A DNA stretch of 64,000 bases. Source: Lachnospiraceae bacterium. GTDB taxonomy: Bacteria; Bacillota; Clostridia; Lachnospirales; Lachnospiraceae. A program made the position numbers and the translations under genes. A model generated the notes under the pieces. That model was given only the letters and a program-made list of their open reading frames with translations, made no database searches and was not told where the DNA came from. Shown one piece after another: positions 1-7,487 of this stretch (position 1 is the stretch's first letter; each line of letters starts with the position of its first letter). The DNA lies in the NCBI GenBank assembly GCA_024697595.1, contig JAILFK010000058.1, forward strand, positions 24,526 to 88,525, in the 5' to 3' direction.

Positions 1-757
1 CAGCGTTCTTTGAAAATGAGTGTAATTCGATAGCACAAGTTTTAGCACCTTCACACTCGTAGATACTATGAGGTATTCCCTCTGTCTGGATATATGCCTC
101 ATATGCAGCATCATAGATAATTACACTGCCCTTTTCATTGGCATAATCCACCCACTTCTGTAATTCATCCTTGGTAACAACTGCACCAGTAGGATTGTTT
201 GGAAAGCACAGATAAATTAAATCAGCATCCTTTTCTGGCAAAGTTGGAGCAAATCCATTTTCCTCAAGACAAGGCATATATACCACCTTATCAAACAACC
301 CCTTCTCGGCATCATACTCACCTGCACGTCCAGCCATTACATTAGAATCAACATATACTGGATATACCGGATCGCATACTGCAACTGTGTTATCAACAGC
401 AAATATCTCCTGGATATTGGCACAGTCACATTTTGCACCGTCTGATACAAAAATTTCATCTGGTGAGATATCGCATCCTCTTGCCTTGTAATCATTTTCT
501 GCAATAGCATTTCTCAAAAATTCATATCCTAAATCCGGGGCATATCCGTGGAATGTATTGGCATCTGCCATCTCATCCACAGAATTATGTAATGCACTGA
601 TAACGGAGTTTGATAGTGGCAATGTCACATCACCAATACCAAGACGGATAATTTTCTTGTCTGGATTCTCCTCTGAAAATTTTGCAATTCTTTTTGCAAT
701 ATCAGAAAAGAGATAACTACCTGGAAGCTTTGTGTAATTGTCGTTTATTTTTACCAT
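1..757 (-). CDS. dapL: LL-diaminopimelate aminotransferase (C-terminal part cut by window edge)
   Basis: This is a PLP-dependent class I/II aminotransferase that converts tetrahydrodipicolinate directly to LL-diaminopimelate in lysine and peptidoglycan synthesis. The N-terminal 252 codons are present, starting [20 protein letters not shown], which is typical of DapL. Family motifs include the segment [12 protein letters not shown] and [12 protein letters not shown], and the PLP-binding lysine lies in HSFSKNA at the very edge of the window. The start ATG at 757 has the weak upstream sequence GAAAGGACG. The gene runs off the left end, so its C-terminal third is not seen. A second, independent diaminopimelate enzyme (ddh) lies at 56412-57395 in this window. 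Confidence 0.93.
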   Translation of the reverse strand, partial: MVKINDNYTKLPGSYLFSDIAKRIAKFSEENPDKKIIRLGIGDVTLPLSNSVISALHNSVDEMADANTFHGYAPDLGYEFLRNAIAENDYKARGCDISPDEIFVSDGAKCDCANIQEIFAVDNTVAVCDPVYPVYVDSNVMAGRAGEYDAEKGLFDKVVYMPCLEENGFAPTLPEKDADLIYLCFPNNPTGAVVTKDELQKWVDYANEKGSVIIYDAAYEAYIQTEGIPHSIYECEGAKTCAIELHSFSKNA

Positions 758-781
758 AATTTCGTCCTTTCACGCCAAAGG

Positions 782-800
782 CCGGGCAGAATTTGCCCGG
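782..800. other. Small perfect hairpin between amt and dapL
   Basis: CCGGGCA (782-788) and TGCCCGG (794-800) form a perfect 7-bp GC-rich stem with a 5-base loop. On the minus strand it lies between the amt stop codon and the dapL start. No U-run follows in either direction, so it is a poor intrinsic terminator. It could be an mRNA processing or leader element of dapL. Confidence 0.35.
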
Positions 801-903
801 TCAATTGGTCTAAAAATATTTTTCATTATATACCAGGATTTAAAAATTGAATACTTAAATTTTTAAATTTTTTCTTCAATTTCAAATCAAAGATATTTTT
901 ATT

Positions 904-2652
904 TTACTCTACATCCTGAAGAGCCTCGAAGTTTTCTTCACCAGTACGTACCTTTACTACACGCTCAACATCATATACGAAGATTTTACCATCTCCAATA
1001 TGTCCAGTATATAGCACCTTCTTGATTGTATCGATGGCATCCTTTACAGGAACTGCGCAAACCACTACATCCACACGAATCTTTGGAAGAAGTGAAGCCT
1101 CAACGGCAACTCCTCTATAGTACTCAGGTTTACCCTTTTGTACACCACATCCCATTACATGAGATACTGTCATACCTGTGATTCCAAGCTTCATCAAAGC
1201 ATTCTTTAACTTCTCGAGATTTCTCTCCTTGCATAGAATTTCGATCTTGGTCATCTTTGGTCTGCCCTCTGGTACTGTGTTAGAAACCATAACTGGTACT
1301 GCCTGAGTCTCTGGAACATCACCAGTAATCTGTGAAGTATCTTCATCCTCGTCATAAGCGATTCCAAATGAATCATCAACAACCTCAAATCCAGCATATG
1401 CTGAGAGAAGTCCATGCTCCATCTGATCGAGACCTACAATTTCTTCTTCCTCTGTTACACGAAGACCAATTGTCTTTTTGATGATTCCAAATGTAACTGC
1501 CGCAAGAACTACTGTCCAAAGTGCTGTGACACCAATACCACCAAACTGCTTTCCTAACTGCTCAAATCCACCGCCGTAGAATAATCCTTCGCCGATTCCA
1601 GCAAGTTCAAATCCAGGAGCTGTCTTTGTTGCAAATAAACCAACTGCAACTGTACCCCAGATACCATTTAACATATGTACTGCAACTGCTCCAACTGGAT
1701 CGTCAACATGTACCACATAATCTGTAAACCATACACCTACGATTACTAGTATTCCTGCAACCAAACCGATGATTGCTGATCCAAGACAATCTGTAACATC
1801 ACAACCAGCTGTGATAGCTACCAAACCTGCCAAAGCTGCGTTTAAACACATTGCCACATCTGGCTTACCATATTTAACCCAAGTAACAATCATACATGTT
1901 ACTGTTGCAACTGCAGGAGCTACTGTTGTTGTCAAGAAGATTGAACCCAATGTTCCGATATCTGTAGCTGCTGCTCCGTTGAATCCGTACCATCCTAACC
2001 ATAGGATAAATACACCGAGTGCTGCCACTACAAGGTTATGTCCTGGGAAGGCGTTTACCTTTGTCACTTTACCATTCTTATCCTTTACAAACTTACCAAT
2101 ACGAGGTCCAAGCATCCAAGCTCCGACTAAAGCACAGATACCACCAACCATATGAATACAGTTAGAACCTGCATAATCGTGGAATCCCCACTGAGCTAAG
2201 AATCCGCCACCCCATGTCCAGTGTGCCTCGATTGGGTAGATGATAGCTGAGATTATTGCTGAGTAAATACAGTAACTTGAGAACTTTGTTCTCTCTGCCA
2301 TAGCACCTGATACTATAGTTGCTGTTGTTGCACAGAATACTAAGTTAAATACAAATGCTGAATAATCAAAACTTCCATAGTCTGTAAACACGTCGAAAGA
2401 GAATCCACCAGAGAATCCATGTAAAATATTCTCTCCTAACATAAGTGACGCACCGCAGATGAACCACATAACTGTTCCAATACAGAAGTCCATCAAGTTC
2501 TTCATAATAATGTTTCCTGAGTTCTTGGATCTTGTAAATCCTGCCTCACACATTGTAAATCCGGCCTGCATCCAAAATACTAATGCAGCTCCAATGAGGA
2601 ACCATACGCCATATACTTCTGAACTAATCGCTTCCATAATTTGTTCCGTCAT
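904..2652 (-). CDS. amt: Ammonium transporter fused to a C-terminal PII signalling domain
   Basis: Residues ~1-410 form an Amt/Mep/Rh ammonium channel with about 11 membrane spans. Both pore histidines are visible, in SNCIHMVGG and VAVHMLNG. After a linker rich in acidic residues, residues ~467-582 are a complete PII (GlnB/GlnK) domain with the GITGMTV core, T-loop Gln39 and Lys58 (PII numbering), the B-loop TGHIGDGKIF and the C-terminal RTGE. In other bacteria PII is a separate protein that plugs AmtB, so here the gate is covalently attached. The T-loop tyrosine uridylylated in enteric PII (Tyr51) is Val, and position 49 is also Val, so control by these modifications is unlikely. Control by 2-oxoglutarate, ATP and ADP is inferred. 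The ribosome binding site is AAGGAGG. It lies downstream of glnN and asnB on the same strand. Confidence 0.93.
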   Translation of the reverse strand: MTEQIMEAISSEVYGVWFLIGAALVFWMQAGFTMCEAGFTRSKNSGNIIMKNLMDFCIGTVMWFICGASLMLGENILHGFSGGFSFDVFTDYGSFDYSAFVFNLVFCATTATIVSGAMAERTKFSSYCIYSAIISAIIYPIEAHWTWGGGFLAQWGFHDYAGSNCIHMVGGICALVGAWMLGPRIGKFVKDKNGKVTKVNAFPGHNLVVAALGVFILWLGWYGFNGAAATDIGTLGSIFLTTTVAPAVATVTCMIVTWVKYGKPDVAMCLNAALAGLVAITAGCDVTDCLGSAIIGLVAGILVIVGVWFTDYVVHVDDPVGAVAVHMLNGIWGTVAVGLFATKTAPGFELAGIGEGLFYGGGFEQLGKQFGGIGVTALWTVVLAAVTFGIIKKTIGLRVTEEEEIVGLDQMEHGLLSAYAGFEVVDDSFGIAYDEDEDTSQITGDVPETQAVPVMVSNTVPEGRPKMTKIEILCKERNLEKLKNALMKLGITGMTVSHVMGCGVQKGKPEYYRGVAVEASLLPKIRVDVVVCAVPVKDAIDTIKKVLYTGHIGDGKIFVYDVERVVKVRTGEENFEALQDVE

Positions 2653-2700
2653 TTTTCTTTTCCTCCTTTTTATCAGTCCGTAAAAACTGTTTTTATATTA

Positions 2701-2739
2701 AAAGGGTGTTTTCCTACTTTTTTTGGAAAACACCCCTTT
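2701..2739 (-). terminator. Long hairpin between glnN and amt (terminator or attenuator)
   Basis: GGGTGTTTTCC (2704-2714) pairs perfectly with GGAAAACACCC (2725-2735) around a 10-base loop, with flanking A/T pairs giving a stem of about 14 bp. Read on the minus strand, the stem ends in CCCTTTT followed by AATATAAAAA, so it can act as a terminator after glnN. It also lies in the 5' leader of amt, so partial termination controlling amt is possible. The opposite strand has a T-run inside the loop rather than after the stem. Confidence 0.6.
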
Positions 2740-2790
2740 GTGCTGAGTAAATGTGATTGTTTGTTTTATAAATACTTTTTAATATTTATC

Positions 2791-4887
2791 CTATTTTACA
2801 CTGTATAAGATCTCGCCATATGTTGGATAAGGCCATACATCACTTGGTACAACTGTCTCAAGCTCATCAACAACCTCTCTAAGCTCGTTCATATCAGCGA
2901 ATACTACGTCGTGATGGAACTTAGCCAACTCATATGTATCCTCAATATCTTTCGCCTTTTTAATGTCTGCCTCAAGTTTATCAAGACCAGCATCCATAGC
3001 TTCTGTAAGTTCTGAAGCTCTCTGTAATTTCTTGATTTCAACCTTGTTGGCAAATCCAACACCAGTTGCATTTTTTGCATTAATTGATTCTGCAAGCAAT
3101 GTCTCATAATCAGTAGCTGCTGCCATGATGTCCTTCTTAACCATTGAGTCAAATGTCAATGCCTCAATATCCAATACCTTGGCATATTTTTCCAACTCAA
3201 TCTCATAACGGCTCATCAACTCGCCCTCTGTAAATACCTCGTACTTCTTGAACAAGTCAATTGACTTCTGTGAAATGAAGCTTGGCAATGCATCCACTGT
3301 AGACTTAAGATTTGAAAGGCCTCTCTTCTCTGCCTCTGCAACCCATTCATCTGAGTATCCATTACCGTTGAAGATAATTCTCTTATGAGCTGTAAGCTCT
3401 CTCTTAACCAACTCTGTAAGAGCCTTGTCAAAGTCTTTTGCTGACTCTAACTCTGTAGCATACATATCAAGTGCCTCTGCAACAATTGTATTTAATACAA
3501 TGTTTGGTCCAGAGATTGAAGCTGTAGATCCAAGTGATCTAAACTCAAATTTATTACCTGTGAAGGCAAATGGTGATGTTCTGTTTCTATCTGTTGTATC
3601 CTGTGAAATAGCAGGAAGAACTGTAGCACCAATTGACATTAACTTCTTCTTTTTATCCACATAATCTGTGCCGTCGATAATCGATTCAACAATCGCCTCA
3701 AGCTCATCTCCTAAGAACATTGAGATAATTGCTGGAGGTGCCTCATTTGCACCAAGTCTGTGATCGTTTCCAGCACTTGCAACTGATACTCGGAGTAACT
3801 CTTGATAATCATCCACAGCCTTGATTACAGCTGTAAGGAATAATAAGAACTGAGCATTTTGGGAAGGAGTTTTGCCTGGTTCTAACAAGTTTACTCCGGT
3901 ATCTGTTGAAATAGACCAGTTGTTGTGTTTACCTGATCCGTTCACTCCCGCGAATGGCTTTTCATGAAGCAAGCATGTCATACCATGTCGCGCTGCAACT
4001 GTTTTCATCATCTCCATTGTAAGCTGATTGTGGTCAGTCGCTATGTTAGTGGTTGAGAAAACTGGTGCAAGCTCGTGCTGAGCTGGCGCAACTTCATTGT
4101 GCTTAGTCTTTGCAAGCACACCAAGTTTCCACAACTCCTCGTCTAACTCTTTCATAAAGGCAGAAACTCTTGGTTTGATTGTACCGAAGTAGTGATCATC
4201 AAGTTCCTGTCCCTTTGGAGGCTTAGCTCCAAATAATGTTCTACCTGTATAGATTAAGTCTGGTCTGGCATTGTACATCTCACTGTCAATGAGGAAGTAC
4301 TCCTGCTCTGGACCTACTGTAGTGATAACTCTGTTAACTTCCTCATGTCCGAATAACTTGAGGATTCTAACTGCCTGCTTATCAAGAGCCTGCATTGAAC
4401 GAAGAAGTGGTGTCTTCTTATCAAGCGCCTCTCCTGAATATGAGCAGAAAGCTGTTGGGATGCAAAGTGTGTCATCCTTTATAAATGCATAAGATGTTGG
4501 ATCCCATGCTGTATATCCTCTAGCCTCAAATGTAGCTCTAAGTCCACCTGATGGGAAAGAAGATGCATCTGGCTCACCCTTTACCAACTCTTTTCCTGAG
4601 AAGGCCATAATTACTTTTCCGCCTTCCTCTGGCTGAATAAATGAGTCATGTTTTTCAGCTGTAACACCAGTCATTGGCTGGAACCAATGTGTAAAATGTG
4701 TAGCTCCCTGCTCGATTGCCCAATCCTTCATGGCATGAGCCACAACCTTGGCAACCTCAAGTTCTAATTCTGCACCATCTTCAATAGTCTTCTTTAAAGC
4801 CTTGTAAGTTTCCTTTGGAAGTCTTTCCTTCATGACCTTGTCATTAAATACTTTGCTTCCAAAAAGTTCTGTTACATTCATTGTCAT
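2791..4887 (-). CDS. glnN: Glutamine synthetase, type III (GlnN)
   Basis: This enzyme ligates ammonium to glutamate using ATP. The ~698-residue length and motifs such as [10 protein letters not shown] and [19 protein letters not shown] identify the large GSIII class common in anaerobes, not the ~445-residue GlnA. The start was chosen at the ATG at 4887 ([10 protein letters not shown]) because AAGGAG lies 9 bases upstream. A longer GTG-start form from 4923 would add [12 protein letters not shown], which has no family counterpart that I recognise. It sits just downstream of asnB and upstream of the Amt-PII channel. The three together look like an ammonium capture and amide-donor module. No PII-binding or adenylylation site can be judged from sequence alone. 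Confidence 0.95.
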   Translation of the reverse strand: MTMNVTELFGSKVFNDKVMKERLPKETYKALKKTIEDGAELELEVAKVVAHAMKDWAIEQGATHFTHWFQPMTGVTAEKHDSFIQPEEGGKVIMAFSGKELVKGEPDASSFPSGGLRATFEARGYTAWDPTSYAFIKDDTLCIPTAFCSYSGEALDKKTPLLRSMQALDKQAVRILKLFGHEEVNRVITTVGPEQEYFLIDSEMYNARPDLIYTGRTLFGAKPPKGQELDDHYFGTIKPRVSAFMKELDEELWKLGVLAKTKHNEVAPAQHELAPVFSTTNIATDHNQLTMEMMKTVAARHGMTCLLHEKPFAGVNGSGKHNNWSISTDTGVNLLEPGKTPSQNAQFLLFLTAVIKAVDDYQELLRVSVASAGNDHRLGANEAPPAIISMFLGDELEAIVESIIDGTDYVDKKKKLMSIGATVLPAISQDTTDRNRTSPFAFTGNKFEFRSLGSTASISGPNIVLNTIVAEALDMYATELESAKDFDKALTELVKRELTAHKRIIFNGNGYSDEWVAEAEKRGLSNLKSTVDALPSFISQKSIDLFKKYEVFTEGELMSRYEIELEKYAKVLDIEALTFDSMVKKDIMAAATDYETLLAESINAKNATGVGFANKVEIKKLQRASELTEAMDAGLDKLEADIKKAKDIEDTYELAKFHHDVVFADMNELREVVDELETVVPSDVWPYPTYGEILYSVK

Positions 4888-4960
4888 AATATTAGTCTCC
4901 TTTTCTTTATCTTTCTTTTTCACTTCTGTCCTTTAATATGTCCCGCTTTGTGTAAATTAT

Positions 4961-6547
4961 TTATTCGCCACTAGCACCGTAGTTTTTCAAAACTCTTGCA
5001 CTAGGATCATCCACATCACAATTCTCCCAATTCTTGTTTGGCATCCAGAAGTCCACAATCATCTCTGCCTGTCCCGGATAATATTTTTCAAACAACTCTC
5101 TATATAGAAGTGATTCCTTGGTAAATGGTGTTGCATATTCATATTTGCTCTTGGCCTTTTCTAAATCTTCATCTGAATAAATGCCGTTTGCATATTCCTT
5201 TAAGTAATCCACCATTGAATGTCCTACCGCGTCGGAAAATGCTGCCTTCTCTCTAAAGAGAATATCATTTGGAAGATAATCACCATCTTCAAAGGCATGT
5301 CTGAGTAAATATTTACCCTTGTTGTATTTATTCATCTTGATTTCCGGATTAATTCGCATTACATAATCCACAAAATCTATATCACCAAATGGGACTCTCG
5401 CCTCCATTGAGTTAACTGAGATACATCTGTCAGCTCGAAGTACATCATACATATAAAGCTCTCTAAGCCTCTTCTCTGCCTCCTGCTGAAACTCCTCGGC
5501 ATTTGGAGCAAAGTCTGTGTATTTATATCCGAATATCTCATCTGAGATTTCTCCGGTCAAAAGCACTCTCACCTCAGGACATATCTTTTTAATTCCCTTA
5601 CAGATTAGATACATTCCCATAGATGCTCGAATGGTTGTAATATCATATGTTCCAAGAGCTGCTATTACCTCCTCTAAGCTGGCAAGCACCAAATCCTTGT
5701 TGATTATTATCTCGTGATGCTCGCTTCCAAGATACTCTGCAACTTCCTTGGCATATTTCAAATCAATAGCATCCTCATTCATTCCTATGGCAAATGTTTT
5801 GATTGGCTTGTCCATAAGTTTCTGAGAAATGGCACATACCAGTGATGAATCAAGTCCTCCGGATAAGAGAAATCCCACAGGTGCATCTGCATCCAATCTT
5901 TTTTCAACTCCCGCAACCAATAGGTTGTGTATCTGTTTACAAACTTTTTCCACATCATCATCATGGTATTCATCTCTTGCTGCGATATCCTTGTAGCAGA
6001 TGAACTGTCCATCCTTGTAATAATGTCCCGGTGGAAATGCATATACCTTTTTGCATAAATCCACAAGGTTTTTTGCCTCAGAGGCAAACATTATAGATTC
6101 TTCCTGGTCATAACCATAAAACAAAGGTCTGATACCAATTGGATCTCTAGCTGCCACCAAATCATCTGTATCTTTGTCATAAATAATCATGGCAAACTCT
6201 GCATCAAGCTTGGCAAACATTTCTACACCGTATTCTTTATACATTGGTAGGATTATTTCACAATCAGAATCGCTCAAGAATTTGTAGCCTTTGGAAATTA
6301 GATTTTCCTTTTCTTTTCTGAATCCGTACAACTCTCCATTGCACACCACATAATTCCCATCTAACTCAAAAGGTTGCATTCCGCTTTCATCAAGGCCCAT
6401 AATTGCTAATCTCTGAAACCCTAGTACTGAATCCGATACTTCAATGACTCGCTGCATATCAGGTCCTCGAGATACTGTCTTGGAAAATGCTTCCTCAAAA
6501 TCCTTCATGGGTACGTGGATTTTAGACATTCCCATAATTGAACACAT
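4961..6547 (-). CDS. asnB: Asparagine synthetase B, glutamine-hydrolysing
   Basis: AsnB makes asparagine from aspartate, ATP and glutamine. The N-terminal class II glutaminase begins MCSIMG, placing the nucleophile Cys2 at the mature N-terminus; residues ~1-190 form this domain. The synthetase half carries the PP-loop SGGLDSS at ~228-236 and the GEISDEIFGYKY segment. At 528 residues it is close to the E. coli enzyme (554). The ribosome binding site is GGAAGGAG. The glnN start follows 73 bases after the stop, so the two are likely co-transcribed. A hairpin in the leader (6601-6638) may regulate expression. Confidence 0.93.
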   Translation of the reverse strand: MCSIMGMSKIHVPMKDFEEAFSKTVSRGPDMQRVIEVSDSVLGFQRLAIMGLDESGMQPFELDGNYVVCNGELYGFRKEKENLISKGYKFLSDSDCEIILPMYKEYGVEMFAKLDAEFAMIIYDKDTDDLVAARDPIGIRPLFYGYDQEESIMFASEAKNLVDLCKKVYAFPPGHYYKDGQFICYKDIAARDEYHDDDVEKVCKQIHNLLVAGVEKRLDADAPVGFLLSGGLDSSLVCAISQKLMDKPIKTFAIGMNEDAIDLKYAKEVAEYLGSEHHEIIINKDLVLASLEEVIAALGTYDITTIRASMGMYLICKGIKKICPEVRVLLTGEISDEIFGYKYTDFAPNAEEFQQEAEKRLRELYMYDVLRADRCISVNSMEARVPFGDIDFVDYVMRINPEIKMNKYNKGKYLLRHAFEDGDYLPNDILFREKAAFSDAVGHSMVDYLKEYANGIYSDEDLEKAKSKYEYATPFTKESLLYRELFEKYYPGQAEMIVDFWMPNKNWENCDVDDPSARVLKNYGASGE

Positions 6548-6600
6548 ATTACTAGCTCCTTCCCATCCTTCATATGTAAATTCATTTTTTTGTTAAATAG

Positions 6601-6638
6601 CAAAAGGCGCCGGTAGTTATACAACTAACCGACGCCTT
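6601..6638 (-). promoter_or_regulatory. Leader hairpin upstream of asnB
   Basis: The arms AAAGGCGCCGGTAGTT and its near-complement AACTAACCGACGCCTTT form a ~16-bp stem with one bulge and a loop of about 5 bases. On the minus strand the stem is followed by TTGCTATTT, a weak U-tract, and the asnB start codon lies about 50 bases further on. This is consistent with a terminator/attenuator inside the asnB leader. The sequence does not match a T-box or any riboswitch I know. Confidence 0.5.
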
Positions 6639-6644
6639 TGTCGT

Positions 6645-6693
6645 TTCACATAAAAAATAAAAATAGCGCTTTGATTATCTCTAACCAAAGCGC
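6645..6693 (-). terminator. Intrinsic terminator of the LUD/GH3 operon
   Basis: On the minus strand GCGCTTTG, a 12-base loop and CAAAGCGC are followed by a run of about 12 mostly T residues. This is a classic rho-independent terminator placed about 140 bases after the LUD-domain gene stop codon. It separates that operon from asnB. Confidence 0.8.
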
Positions 6694-6829
6694 CTTTGCT
6701 TTTATGTCTGTTACTTTAATCTACTTTTGTCATCTTGTCAACAAAAATTTGTAAAAAATTTATCAATCTATAAAATTTTTTATTTCATCAATAGCTCCAA
6801 GCCTTTATTTTCAAGGATTTATCGCCTTT

Positions 6830-7471
6830 TTAAAAGCCGAGATCCTCATTTACCATAATCACATGAATTCTTCCCTCATGTCTAGAAAATCTAGTGATCA
6901 AAAATTGACAACAAATAGTATCTGGAGATTTGCAGTCATAACATTTTCCAGTTTTAGCACAAGGAGTAGAAAGCCCAAATCTCTGAGCATTGATTGGTGC
7001 AGCCACATTTCTAGCTCTCTTCATTGCCGAATCAATATCAGGGCAAACCTTGTTCATTCCCACAATAAATATTACATGCTTTGGCCCCTGTGCAATGGCT
7101 GAAACTCTGTTGGAGTTACCATCAATATTTACCAACACTCCATCATCTGTTATGGCATTGGCACTGCTTAGATAATAATCTGCATCATATGCCAAAAGCA
7201 TTGCGGCTCGCTTATCCTCCATCTCATTTCTATCGATAAAATTATAATTACCAGTCTTTAGCGCATCCACCAATCCTATCTCTATGGCACTCATGGCACC
7301 ACCCATAGTCACAGTGGAGCCCTCTTTTATTATCTCAAGAGCCTGCTTTAGCGCATCTTCCTTGGTCTTGGCATAGTAGCCCGTCATATTTCGAGATTCT
7401 AAACCTTTTAAAACCTGATTTGCCAACAAATCATTTCTGTTAATTATATTTTCATTCCTTTTATCATTCAT
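6830..7471 (-). CDS. LUD-domain protein (LutC/YkgG-like)
   Basis: A 213-residue single-domain protein of the LUD (DUF162) family. The glycine-rich stretch GSTVTMGGAMSAIEIGL and the block LVNIDGNSNRVSAI are typical. The C-terminus holds a cysteine cluster (CAKTGKCYDCKSPDTICC) seen in stand-alone anaerobe members and possibly able to bind metal or an Fe-S cluster. Characterised relatives LutB/LutC take part in lactate oxidation, but no other lut gene is nearby, so lactate use cannot be inferred. It starts 16 bases after the GH3 beta-glucosidase stop codon and is probably translated from the same mRNA. A terminator follows at 6645-6693. Confidence 0.8.
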   Translation of the reverse strand: MNDKRNENIINRNDLLANQVLKGLESRNMTGYYAKTKEDALKQALEIIKEGSTVTMGGAMSAIEIGLVDALKTGNYNFIDRNEMEDKRAAMLLAYDADYYLSSANAITDDGVLVNIDGNSNRVSAIAQGPKHVIFIVGMNKVCPDIDSAMKRARNVAAPINAQRFGLSTPCAKTGKCYDCKSPDTICCQFLITRFSRHEGRIHVIMVNEDLGF

Positions 7472-7487
7472 ATACCTATTCTCCTGA

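Noticed and set aside
782..800. Terminator for amt
   Set aside because: The hairpin has no U-run on the minus strand, so it was listed only as a hairpin of unknown role.
1769..2155. 128-codon plus-strand open frame antisense to amt
   Set aside because: It is fully within the Amt channel region and has no start signal or family motif.
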